64,000 nucleotides of DNA, taken from the NCBI GenBank assembly GCA_020726505.1, contig JAHLEZ010000001.1, positions 2,356,001 through 2,420,000 of the forward strand, given 5' to 3'. A program made the translations under genes and the position numbers. Source of the DNA: Leptodontidium sp. MPI-SDFR-AT-0119 (lineage: Eukaryota > Ascomycota > Leotiomycetes > Helotiales > Leptodontidiaceae). Below are positions 12,012 through 21,967 of this stretch, piece after piece. Below the pieces are notes generated by a model, which saw nothing but the letters and a program-made list of their open reading frames with translations, did not search any database and was not told the DNA's origin. Every line of letters begins with the position of its first letter. Position 1 is the first letter of the stretch.

Positions 12012-12732
12012 TTCTGCGCGACTTTAGAGCTTGTAGGGCCGGAGAAGGGGTGGAGAATGGGTAGTAATAGCTGAGAAAACCTGTCGATATTCTCAAAGGC
12101 CTTCGAAATTGCTTTATAGACTTTCTCAACGGCCGAATGATTTAACTGCTTCTCCCAAGATGTTTGAAAACGGACCCCATACAATATATGGATTGCACGC
12201 CAACGACTTACACTTATTGGAACGGATGCTTTTTGTATTCAATCTATCCCTAGAGCCATTTCTAACTCATAAATGACTACCTATCTGGAAGAAGGTCGAA
12301 TTGGACGCCACAGTAAGTCAGGGTGGCACGATCACAAGAGGGTCATCTACCCTCCGCCCCCAACATAGTCAAGAGAGAGCAAGAGAGCCTCATCTCTTCC
12401 ATAAATATTCCACTGATGACAGTTTTGATAAATCTCAGGAGAAAAATTACCCAGCCTGATGACATCGGGTAGGAAGAAGGCCAAGAAAGTCACAAAAATG
12501 ACTCTACCGGTGATTCAACCGATTCAGCCAGGCAAAAAACGCAGCTGGTCCTGCACACCTTCGGAGCTAATATGAAAAGCTTTCAAGTGCGCTCTCACGT
12601 AAGATTGGGGCTGAAAATGTGTTGCATGAAGGAGTGTTTTTGTGTTGTCGAATTCTCCTCCGTGCTCCGCTGTCAGCATGCTTCTGGCAGCCACCTCACT
12701 TCAGCCCCTCCCTCTTCGTCGGCAGAACCAAT
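12012..12732. other. intergenic, promoter side of the secreted protein
   Basis: No domain-bearing frame seen on either strand. The open frames overlapping 12570-13070 on the plus strand are shadows of the glutathione transferase fragment. Confidence 0.5.
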
Positions 12733-13200
12733 TCAAGATTCAAGATTCTCTTCGCTATCATAGAAACCCGATTTTCCACGCTGCACAGCCGGTTTCTCCG
12801 CGACCGGATTGATCCATCTCAGCAGGTGCGGGAACGATGCCATATCGTGTTCCGTGAACTTGGCAAATTTCCAGGATCGAACATAAGTCCACGTTCCGAT
12901 ATCTGCAAAGCTGTACTTTCCCTTCCAATTCCCAGCAGGATAATCTCTTGGCGTACCTGTGTACCGCCCAGAAAGTCGGATCTCGAGGACGTTGTAGATG
13001 CGAAGGGTTTCTTCGTGGAATCGCGCCATGACATCTGGAATCTCATGAGAATGATTGTCTGCAAGAGATAACCAAAGTCACCATCTAGACTTGGTACATG
13101 AGAAAAGAGGCTCAAAAGGCTTACAGGGAATCTTCTCGGGTGCGGATTCGTTGAAGTGGTTCATATACCGTAGCATTCTTAACGGGTGAAGGTGTCTCAT
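12733..13200 (-). pseudogene. glutathione S-transferase C-terminal fragment
   Basis: Only the helical C-terminal domain of a Ure2-like glutathione transferase is present. MNHFNESAPEKIP is joined by an intron at 13059-13124 to YNHSHEIPDVMARFHEETLR. It continues with GKYSFADIGTWTYVR and PHLLRWINPVAEKPAVQRG to a proper stop at 12733. The N-terminal thioredoxin-like domain that binds glutathione, about 100 residues, is not found upstream to 13538. The piece therefore cannot be a normal transferase. The remaining exon junction is well formed, so the truncation may be fairly recent. A separate upstream exon beyond a long intron is possible but I see no candidate. Confidence 0.7.
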
Positions 13201-13538
13201 CGCTATAGAATGTCATGTTGGTCATGAGTCAAGAGTGGTGTTGAGCAGGTTGGTAAAAGCTTGGGAGAAATGAGATAAGAAAAGTTGGAAAATAGGGGAC
13301 AGAGATATGTGTTCTGGAAATAAAAAACTGGCTTAAGTACGCGGCTGTTGACAGATATCGTTAACGATGTACATGTTCAGAAATGATCAATTTATGGCCA
13401 TTAAGAATTAGACAAGGTCACGTGGGTCGACTTTCAACCATCAATTGCGATTCATTTCCTTTCGTCTCAACAGCTGTGCTACACTGCGCCAAAAACCATT
13501 CGTCGAATTCTTCCCAACACTGTAGAAACCGGTTCAAT
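13201..13538. other. intergenic
   Basis: No gene recognised. In particular no thioredoxin-fold segment that would complete the adjacent glutathione transferase fragment. Confidence 0.5.
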
Positions 13539-13862
13539 CTACACGACAGCCCAGCATGATGCATAGGCGTTTGACTTCTCGCAGCAGTTCAAGAAAGCGC
13601 CGTCATCGAACTTCGATGCATCCTTGGAGCACTATCGTGGTCAGTACCGGAGAACGAAATCATCAAGGGAAGTATGCCATACATCAACATCATTCATCTT
13701 GTAATCGATCTGAAGGATTGCCTTTTGCTGGCTACAGCACTTGTTCGTGAGCTCGGCGATTGCACCGCCCTTGTCTGCACATGAGCAGTGCAGGTCGTAG
13801 GTGTGGACGTAGCTCGCAAGGAGGAAGGTGGATGCAAGTTTGAGGAGGGCTGAGTAGTACAT
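13539..13862 (-). CDS. small secreted 8-cysteine protein (about 90 aa)
   Basis: Start at 13862 (MYYSALLKLASTFLLASYV), a typical signal peptide. The mature part has eight cysteines in the order C-x-C, CC, C, CC, C: HCSCADKGG, NKCCSQQ, then CSKDASKFDDG, NCCEKS and SCW. One intron, 13632-13682, joins exons 13683-13862 and 13539-13631 in phase 0, which brings the second cysteine group into frame. The stop is at 13539-13541. The spacing differs from hydrophobins, whose order is C, CC, C, C, CC, C. Small size, secretion and paired cysteines suit an effector-type or cell-surface protein, but function cannot be assigned. It reads intact among decayed neighbours. Confidence 0.7.
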
Positions 13863-15599
13863 TTTGAGGTCGGATGACAATTGACAATTGCCGATTGATT
13901 TTGAATTGAGCGTGGAAGAGATAAGACAAAGCGAGGATGCTTGATGGCTGAAGCGAAACAGAGAGCGAGAATGGAGGCAATTATAATTTTCCTAGCATGA
14001 CAAGATGATTGCTTTGTCGAGCTCAAGGAATCTAAAAGATCTTCCATACAGTGTGGAACTGTGTGTAATATTGACGAGACGATCGAACTACCCCGATACA
14101 AGAAGGTAGTAATTGTGAAGAATTACACAGCGCTTTAAGAATCGCAGAGATCAGCGACTCACTGGACTGCGTGATCGACTTCAACAATCCCTTGAGAGGG
14201 GCAAATTGAACAAGATATGCTTCCTTGATACGTGTACCGTAGAGAAATTTCTAATTACTATCCAGATTTCACAGCCTTTGAATCGCCTGCTCAGTATTGT
14301 CAAAGATAGCCCACGAACATGTCGGAGTTGTTTACTTTGTGTTCCTGTACTCAAGACACCCAACTGCAGATCACAATCTCTCGAAACTACTGTAAGAGAC
14401 ATAGTGATGTACTCGAGGTATTTCCCTGAGGTCAAGAACTTCATTGCGAGGCATCGACAGGTTACAGCGAACCTGAATGAGGAGCTGGGGGGATGCAACA
14501 CGTTCTGATTGATTACCAGTCGAGGGCGGCCCGCTGAGTACCGCCAACGTAGCCAAAAATCCACGGCAAGGAAAAGGAGAATGAGCCAAATTGTAAGAGA
14601 TCCAAGCAAAGTCTAACAAGCAAATAATTATTGCAAGTTTTTGGGGGATTGACTTCCCTGCAACGTCGGAAGATGATCGTCCACTTAGATGCAACAGTAA
14701 TTTGGCAAAATAGTCACAGATCGGGTGGAGCTGCCACCTTGCTGGTGAGAGACTTGCTGCCCTTGCTTGACTTGCTAGAGTAACAGTTTTCGGGTCATGT
14801 AGTGTTGTACTCAGAATTGAGTAGTTGAGACGAAGCCAATATTTTGGCTGGAAAGGGCTCAGCTCGGGATTCCTCCGGTGACTGAGTGAGTGATCTTCGA
14901 GTCCTCACCCATCACCTGTCCCCTACCACTCAATGTTTCAACCACCTTACAATCACAAACAAAGATCGTCCTAATGCTTGAAGAAACGCCCAAGATGACA
15001 CAAAAGACCAAGGATATCCTGCTGCGGGCCAGGAAAATAGTGCTACTAATGCTCGAGAAGTTCCACGAAGGTACGAAGCTACCCACCACAACCATCCCGC
15101 TACTCGGTCTAGTCTGACAAGCATCAAGGGCAGATGGGAAGAATTGCTGTCATAGGAGGTAGTGGGGACTATACTAGAGCGCCATATTTCTCTGCAATGG
15201 CCAGCGCACGACTTGGTGTAGACATGGTATAGTTAATTATCTTTCCCGGCTACCCCGCCATCTACTGACAGCCATTAGCTGCCTTCGGGGGAAGCTCAAT
15301 TACGAGGGTGTGCATTCCCCTTTTTAAAATAAGGCTATATTAATATAACACAGGAATCTTCACTATTAACGTTTATAAAGAAAGGAAGAAGCCTACCAGC
15401 AAGCGACTTAAATCTATTTGAAGGCTCTGGGCCGAAGCTATAGAATATACCTACGGAGTTACGTAAATAATGTAAGAATCTAATGAAAGTAAAGAGTTAT
15501 TCAAGACCCTCCCGCATCTACCTCTGCAAAGGATAGAGAGAAGAATTGAGTTTTCGGAAATCCCACATTCAAACCCTACAACTAGATCGGGTGTTAGTT
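13863..15599. other. gene-poor stretch, AT-rich towards its right end
   Basis: Several short frames occur (for example 14206-14508 plus and 14890-15117 plus) but none has a signal peptide, domain or convincing exon structure. From about 15240 the sequence becomes AT-rich and full of stops, which suggests mutated repeat DNA. No element could be identified there. Confidence 0.45.
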
Positions 15600-17085
15600 T
15601 GCAATCGAGACGATTGAGAGCTGTGTTCTACTCACCACGTAACGGAACCTAAGCAGCTCGAGATCCGTCTTGTCAGCAAACTCGTCTTCGGGTGCGTTCT
15701 GTACTTGGCCCTCTGCAAGCAGCTGGTCTCGACGACGGTTCTCCCTCACGTAGTAGATACAGTCCCTGTCAACTGCTACTTATCAAAAGGCGTTTTCACA
15801 CCAAAAGTCACACTTTACACTTAACTATTATACTGTATTTACGACTACTTACAACTAATTCCTGAAGCCTCATTCTTTATTTTAACGTGCCACTTGATTT
15901 GAAGTATTCTAATTCAACTTTAATAAAAATTTCGTTAACTTAAAAGCAAACAAGCTCACGTGTTCTTGAAAAACATGCTTTCCCCCGCTAAAATTGACTC
16001 GAAACTTGCACGTGATACTTTAAAGCTTATTAAGTCGCTTAAATAACCTAATTAAGCTTTATGATCTATTAATAAAGTGGAGTTAATGTAAAACTTAATC
16101 CTATAACAAGAGGAATAATATAAGTATAAAGGAACTAGGGTATTATACAAGTCGTAATTGTATGAATTTGGGTGTAAAAAGTCCATTTGATCATTAGCAG
16201 TTGGCTAGTACCGTACGCAGCAAGATCAGGAAGATACCTACACGTCTGCCAGCTTTATGTTGACCAAAGGTCTAAGGAGGTCCGACTTACCTTGAAGGAT
16301 GATGCAAATGATATCTGCGATGGAGACAGAGCGGTACGCGGGCGTCTCGCCAACCTTGACCATAAATGGGGCACTGATATTACCAAGCGCGTAGCCCAAG
16401 AAAGCGTACGAGGAAAGTGTGATACGTTTCGTGTGTCCCGAACTGTTGACCCCGGGGAGGGAGAGACAAATGAAGAGTACCGTGGCGAATGTTGGGAAGA
16501 GGTAGACTACTCTCCATCAGCAATGTACCTTTGCTCAGTCCGAGGAACACGCACCTCCAATCAACAGACCAGCAACATTCGAACGCGGCAAGACGATCTG
16601 CAATAACAATCCGATGAATGTCGGGACGAACATGCCGATGGAAACATAAATCCGAGCATTTGGCAGTTTCTGAGCCGGCCAGCCTCCGAATAGGATACAA
16701 ACCATGTTGATGAAACTTTGCGGGATATAAATCAACGTCGATTGAAGGGAATCAAAACCGAAACTCTTGATAGTAAGAGTACCGAAAGCTCCAGAGCCAC
16801 CGCTGCTCAATCGTCAGCCAAAGTTCAACAATCACCTCAAGAGAATGCCAAGATAAGGAGACTAACTCGAGGACTCCATTTCAGAATATAGTTAGGAGTA
16901 GCAAGAGACTTTGCGGATCGCGGAAGGGGTTCAAAGCTTCTTTTATCTGATTCCATTTCAGGTTACGGTTTAGAATACCGGTTTTGTTTGCTCCGATGCG
17001 GTGGACGGCGAGGACTCGTTCGTTGTCTGTTAGGAATTTGGCGAGCATGGGAGGGGTTGGGAGGAAGAGGCAGACGATGTACCTA
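15600..17085 (-). pseudogene. Dal5-type MFS transporter split by an insertion
   Basis: Reading on the minus strand, pieces of one major-facilitator transporter of the fungal anion:cation symporter (allantoate permease-like) family appear in order. FLPTPPMLAKFLTDNERVLA is near 17060. LTIKSFGFDSLQSTLIYIP is near 16740. LSSYAFLGYALGNISAPFM lies near 16385-16420. The C-terminal YYVRENRRRDQLLAEG with APEDEFADKTDLELLRF lies at 15635-15765. Between the last two lies a 434-bp inverted-repeat element. A further stop, TGA at 16881-16883, interrupts LLTIF-stop-NGVL. The first transmembrane half is missing upstream of about 17085. The locus is therefore dead by truncation, stop and insertion. Confidence 0.75.
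15770..16203. mobile_element. 434-bp AT-rich inverted-repeat element (MITE-like) inside the MFS gene
   Basis: The ends are CAACTGCTA at 15770-15778 and its exact complement TAGCAGTTG at 16195-16203. Similarity extends inward over about 35-40 bp with a few mismatches: both ends share CAACTGCTA, a 3-nt gap, ATCAAA, GG, a run of T and ACACC. The interior is very AT-rich and has no reading frame. MFS coding sequence of one gene lies directly on both sides. This is what a short non-autonomous DNA transposon looks like. A target-site duplication is not evident, so superfamily is unknown. Confidence 0.7.
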
Positions 17086-17089
17086 AAGA

Positions 17090-18718
17090 TTCGAAATCAG
17101 TCGTTGCCAAGACTGTAGCTCCTGCGTCCAAACGTCGAAGGTGTGTAGGCGATTTTCAGACGCCATCTAAGCGGGCCAGTGTTGAAGAGTTGACCGGAGG
17201 AGAAGGTGATCACAGGAGTCTACGCTATCCGAGTGATTCTGAAGGTTTCTAAAGCAGGACCCCAGAATCTTGTTCTAGTATATTCTCAGCAGGCGAAGCC
17301 AGCTTTGTAAGTGACCCTTGGGCCAGCCGCCTTTCACTTCACCACTTAGCCTACTTTTGGATCTGATATCACTCAGGCATCAAATACATACCCTGTCGCA
17401 ACGCTCCTCTTCTCGGCCAACGCACGATGACCGCCGCAGTAAATATCACATGAAAGACATCGCAGCATTTGCTGCTGCAGTAGAAGATGTCAGTTATCGT
17501 TCATCCTCGTTCTGAACTCAATTCCTGACATCGCAAGGCGACTAAACGTGCATTCCCAAATCGAGGCCGTTCACGTTATGCCTCAGTCCATGTCTGCTTG
17601 ATTCGATGGAAATGTGACACCGCTGAGGACGCTCTTAGCTTCGAGGCCGAGGTCACCAGCCTACACAACGTGCGGCTATGGATTCAAGGTTGAAACTTGG
17701 ACGATTCCCAATGAAAAGTCCCATCGCAAGCTCATGGGGATGGATCTGGATTTTTATCGACGAGTTCGACGCGAGGGACAATCTCTTCATCGTCTATTAT
17801 ACAGGACATAGCACCATCAATGGCAATTGCCAGTCCGTCTGGAACTACACTCGAGATCCAAAAAGCGCATCCGTCGACTGGTCATCAATCCAAAATCTAT
17901 TCGAGAACTTATCATCCGATACCCTATGTCTTCTTGATTGCTGTACTGCGGGCAGTTCTGCAAATAACGTCGGAAGCGGCACACTCGAGACTATCGGAGC
18001 ATGTGGATTCAATGGGACAGCGCCGCCGCCAGGGAAATACTCGTCTACAACAACGCTTGTCGAAGTGCTTGACGACTGGAAGGCCGAACCCTACTTTTCA
18101 ACTTCGCTACTGCGTTCAGAAGTGCTGTGTCAGCTGAAGAGGAAACGTCCCGAGAAGGGGCGTGACGGCGTCCGGATGGAGTGGTGCACGACTCCTGCTT
18201 ATTTCATCGCCAGCTCGGATCCCAGACCCCGGAGTGTGGAACTATGCCGACTAATTGAGCATGACCTGAAAATACCTGAGTGCTCTCAAGCATGCCCCTC
18301 GAGCAACACAAGCCTTCAGATAGCAGAAGTCAGCCCACAAAGTAAAATATCACACGAACTAACGAGCACATACCCCAACGGAGATCTAACGCAACCACAT
18401 GTCCTCCTCTCCGTGGCATTTGAAGAAGACCAAGCCGATCTCAATCTAGACTGATTCCAAAGCTGGCTTTCTCGTATCCCGGGGTTTGACAAGCATATTG
18501 GGGTAGAGGCGATTTATAAGAGCTATTCTACGCTTATTATTGTGTCCATACCGGTTGTGATCTGGAACATGCTTCCAGAAGATCCAGCTTGTTGCTTCAT
18601 TGGATATGTCATATCCAAAAATCTTACTTCAAATGGATCTTTACTTGAGGGGTCGAATTTGCGAAAGTCAATGGCCAACTTTAGAAACGTCCCAATGTCC
18701 TTGCAGCGCTCAATTTAA
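17090..18718 (+). pseudogene. caspase-like (peptidase C14) protein gene, degenerate
   Basis: Homologue of fungal caspase-domain proteins. FIVYYTGHS carries the catalytic His and LCLLDCCTAGSS the catalytic Cys, both retained. TPAYFIASSDPRPRSVEL follows. Three disruptions are seen. YASVHVCLIRW and EAEVTSLHNV lie in one frame, but YGFKVETWTIPNEKSH lies in another, breaking near 17660-17675. One extra T in the T5 run at 17751-17755 shifts again before DEFDARDNLFIVYY. TGA at 18452-18454 falls before FQSWLSRIPGF and AIYKSYSTLIIVSIPVVIW, which continue in frame to TAA at 18716-18718. The start is unclear; a possible first exon with SKRRR lies near 17105. Catalytic residues survive in a gene that cannot make a full product unless these are sequence errors. 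Confidence 0.72.
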
Positions 18719-19187
18719 ATACATTCGGATCTCACACCTATACAGATATATATTACTTTAACAAACCGAATACACGACACTTTGTAGTATCTTTCCTGTA
18801 CTTGCACCGCGATTTGAGGTCGAGTTTATCAACGTGCTCAAGCGAGTCCCTCATTCTTGTTGTTTCACTTGCAAGCGAGCCTGGTCGTGAAGACGAGTTT
18901 GGCCTTCATAGAATTTAGATATCAATTACCGTAGAAAAATGAAAGATGTTAAACAAATATCCAACAAAAGCCAATCTTGCGAAATCAACCCAAGACCTCA
19001 CCCAAGCACGTCCCCTTGAACCACCCCTTTCACTAATCAGTGACACCAATCTCGCCCCACAAAACCGGCCCGCCGTAGAAGAGAAAATTTCCCTGCAAAA
19101 TTTTACTCCCTCTATCTAACCAAATAAGCAGAAACAAACATATCAGCAGACAAAAATGCCACTGATAAGTCAAAAACAGATGACAAA
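18719..19187. other. intergenic
   Basis: No gene recognised between the caspase-like remnant and the tRNA. Confidence 0.5.
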
Positions 19188-19259
19188 AGCAATTTGGCGC
19201 AGAGGAAGCGCGCGGGGCTCATAACCCTGAGGTCCCTGGATCGAAACCAGGAATTGCTA
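19188..19259 (+). tRNA. initiator tRNA-Met (CAT)
   Basis: A complete 72-nt cloverleaf without intron. The acceptor stem is AGCAATT/AATTGCT, D stem GCGC/GCGC with loop AGAGGAA, anticodon stem CGGGG/CCCTG with loop CTCATAA (anticodon 19220-19222), T stem CCTGG/CCAGG with loop ATCGAAA, and discriminator A. The A-rich T-loop in place of TTC and the A-T first pair mark a eukaryotic initiator tRNA rather than elongator tRNA-Met. A TTTTT run about 25 nt downstream suits RNA polymerase III termination. Confidence 0.95.
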
Positions 19260-20061
19260 GAATGTGTTAAATGTGATGACATCTCTTTTTGCGGTTTTAA
19301 TTTTTGGAGATGGGGGGGGGTTTTTTTTTGCCTCACTTTCTGATATCTGATGGGATTCTGGCTACATCATTTCATCTCAACATTAAAATTGATACGTTCT
19401 GAAGGATTAAGGAATGTCTGAGTTTCTTATTTTATACATTTTTATCGAATTGAATTTCTGTGTGCCGACTTCTGCCCGTGTTGGTTTGAATCTGGTGGCG
19501 AGCGGCATACCCAAACTTCACTGTCTCGACGGTGGCGACATGCCTGAAATTTAGGGTTGTGTCACCGGAAAGTCAGTGAACTGGGTCCCTAAGCGAGGAT
19601 AATACACCCCCTCACATAGCTATCAAGAATTGTACTCCCTTCCCACGCGAACACAGCACAATATGGACAAATATTGTTCTATTGGAGAAAAAGCAGCGGT
19701 TTTGTATGTTGTCAGGAAGGTCCGAGGTGCTAAGTCATTATACAATCGGTTTTCGGGATTTCCAATCGTCCGAACCAGGTGTCAGACTTTGGCTTGCTTT
19801 GTAAACAAATCTCAATCAGACTCTAAACCACTCCCTGCCAGGATCGAAATTCCGTAGAGAGAGCTATTATTCACTGCAATCTGTCTGTCTAAAATTTTCT
19901 GGGATTTGAACCCTTCAGGCCGCCCTGAGAAAGACGTAGTCAAATCACACATTGTCTGCCGAATTAGACACAAGGCTCAGTTCAAAATATTGATACATTA
20001 CTGTATTCCAGGACTGCTTAAGGGTATTTGAGCACTGCAGTTAACCTGTTCTACCTTAATA
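19260..20061. other. intergenic
   Basis: Contains a run of G followed by T near 19313-19329 just past the tRNA. No coding sequence recognised. Confidence 0.5.
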
Positions 20062-20505
20062 ATGACGTCCTTCTCATCGATCCCATCCTACCTCCTCGGC
20101 ACGATCTTCACTGCCTCCGGCATCATCTCATTCGTTTCCCCCTCGACAGAACACCAAACATTCGGCCTCCCACTTCCTACATCTACATCAATACCCATCC
20201 ATCATCTCTCTGATACCAAATTACCTTCCTCAGCAAGAACCCCACCACCCGCCCCCACCATCTCACCTTACGTCTACGCCAAAGGCATCCGCGATCTCAC
20301 CTACGGCCTCACCTATTTCATCTTCCAACAGCATGGTCAAGAGTCAGCGATTACTACTTTCACGGGTATCGTCTGTATTGCGGGATTTGTGGATGGCTTG
20401 CTAGTTTGGAGGTTTGGTGGGGGTTCGAGGGGGAAGGCGAAGGAGCATTTTGCCGCCGTTGTTGTGCTGAGTAGTTGGGCTGGGCGGCGAGCTTGGGGGA
20501 AGTGA
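20062..20505 (+). CDS. DUF4267-like small membrane protein (147 aa)
   Basis: An intronless frame starting MTSFSSIPSYLLGTIFTASG and ending in a stop after RRAWGK. It has four likely membrane segments, near residues 5-25, 80-95, 100-120 and 125-142, and the motif YAKGIRDLTYGLTYF, which I associate with the DUF4267 family of small fungal and bacterial membrane proteins. The loop between the first two segments is Pro/Ser-rich. Function of the family is unknown. The stop at 20503-20505 leaves about 270 bp before the convergent MAPEG gene. Confidence 0.7.
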   Translation: MTSFSSIPSYLLGTIFTASGIISFVSPSTEHQTFGLPLPTSTSIPIHHLSDTKLPSSARTPPPAPTISPYVYAKGIRDLTYGLTYFIFQQHGQESAITTFTGIVCIAGFVDGLLVWRFGGGSRGKAKEHFAAVVVLSSWAGRRAWGK

Positions 20506-20772
20506 GGAAGGGCTGCGAATTTGTTTTGAATTGATGTTATGATAAGTTGTCATTGCCTCACTGTGGAAGTGGAGATGTAATTCTGCCTCATATTTTACAT
20601 TGAATTACCTTTGTAGAGTGGCCGTACCTTGATATATCAAGGCCTGTCTAAAAGTCTACCGAGTCCAACATACATCCCCTCACGACTCGGGAGAATATTT
20701 CAAGAGCCTCTACACATTTTATTTTATTTTTACAAAGCAATATCAATACCTGCAGACCATGAAAATAGCTCT

Positions 20773-21415
20773 CTACATCCTCTTCCCAGCCAAAACCATC
20801 ATAGCAACACAAGCGACATTCCCCGCATACCAAAACATCGTCCTAATCAAAGCCAAATGCTCATTCTCAATCAGAATATAAGCGAGTCCAAACCAAACTC
20901 TTGAAACCGAATACGCAGCCATCAAGCCATTGAGCTTCTCCGTAGGAACCCCAGCGTGAAGAGCAAGAAGCTATTGAGGTATATCGTAAATATCATTCTG
21001 CCCAAAAAGAAACAAGGCCTGAAACATGGAAGGGAGTAGTAATATCATAAAAGGAAGAGAGGCTCACCACACCAGCAACGAAAACAGTAAACCCCTCCAC
21101 CGAATTAGCATGCGCATTATCCATTCTCCTGATCGTCTCCAACGTTCCCCTGCTTATCTTCCCTTCCTTCACCATCTTCTCGCCATACTTCTCTATGTCC
21201 TGTCGCGGACACACGTTGTGGTCGAAACCGTAGTAACGTTTCACGAAGCGAGTGGCGAGGAGACCGTATGCGTAAACGAAGTTGAAGATTAGGAAGCGGG
21301 ATGCGTAGGAAGGGATTGGGGAGGCATGTGTGATTGGGAGGGAGGAGAGGCCGAGGTTGGTGAGGAGGGTCCTGTGAGGGTTAGAAAGCCTTGCGATTTG
21401 AAGAAGGGAGTACAT
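20773..21415 (-). CDS. MAPEG-family membrane protein
   Basis: Starts at 21415 (MYSLLQIARLSN). The frame carries a MAPEG-like segment, NFVYAYGLLATRFVKRYYGFDHNVCPR, and RMDNAHANSVEGFTVFVAGV. An intron at 20971-21067 (GTGAGC...CAATAG) joins this in phase 0 to LLALHAGVPTEKLNGLMAAYSVSRVW, and the protein ends LAGKRM at 20773-20775. MAPEG proteins are small four-helix membrane proteins related to microsomal glutathione transferases and eicosanoid enzymes; the substrate here is unknown. An alternative acceptor would add ALFLFGQND but runs into a stop, so the longer intron is preferred. Confidence 0.78.
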
Positions 21416-21967
21416 AGAGTTATATACATTTTAGATTTTGTGTTTCTGAAGTAGCAAAACTGTGGGTGAGATGTGGAATGAAGATGCAAATGAGAGTTCA
21501 AGGGCATCCTGAAATTATAAAATCATGGCGATTTGACACGCCAGTCTCTTGCGACGGCTCGCACGTGTAAGATTGGCTTGCGAGGAGGGAGGAGTCAGGA
21601 ACAAAGAGACGCTCCCGAGGCCGATGTTTGACGACCATGCAGCGATCATGACGTTTTGGCTCAACCCTCCTGCATTAGCTTCGGCATCAGGATATTTGAC
21701 TTTAGTAGCCTTGCATGGGAGGCTTGTCCCCGTCCCCCCTGCTAGGAATTCAGCCTTACCTGCATTTGAGAGGTCTCAGAAGTAACTGAAGAACGAGAAG
21801 AAGGAATAAGAGAGGAAATAGGTCCCGCAAGTATGCCATTCGCTCACTACTCTCTGTAGCCTCCAAAAATGCTCTCTATTATACAAAGTACAGTACAGAC
21901 CAGAATCGACCCACCAATAAAAACAGGGGTATCAGCATGCGCGCCACCGTCATAATAGAAAACAATT
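21416..21967. other. intergenic, between minus-strand genes
   Basis: Upstream region of the MAPEG gene and 3' flank of the ELMO gene. No coding sequence recognised. Confidence 0.5.

Noticed and set aside
13539..13862. Hydrophobin
   Set aside because: Eight cysteines are present but their order does not match C, CC, C, C, CC, C.
15240..15600. Copia-type integrase fragment suggested by a short LWAEA-like reading
   Set aside because: Too short and interrupted by stops to support.
7831..18718. RIP as the single cause of the stops
   Set aside because: Lesions include 1-nt indels, truncations and stops not explained by C-to-T in CpA. Only the AT-rich DNA near 15.3-16.2 kb looks RIP-like.
16000..20000. 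Gasdermin-like or HeLo partner gene beside the caspase-like gene
   Set aside because: No frame with such features was seen on either strand near it.
20971..21067. Apparent in-frame TAG in the MAPEG gene
   Set aside because: A longer intron ending CAATAG joins VAGV to LLALHAGVPTEKLN in frame and fits the family better, so the gene is intact.
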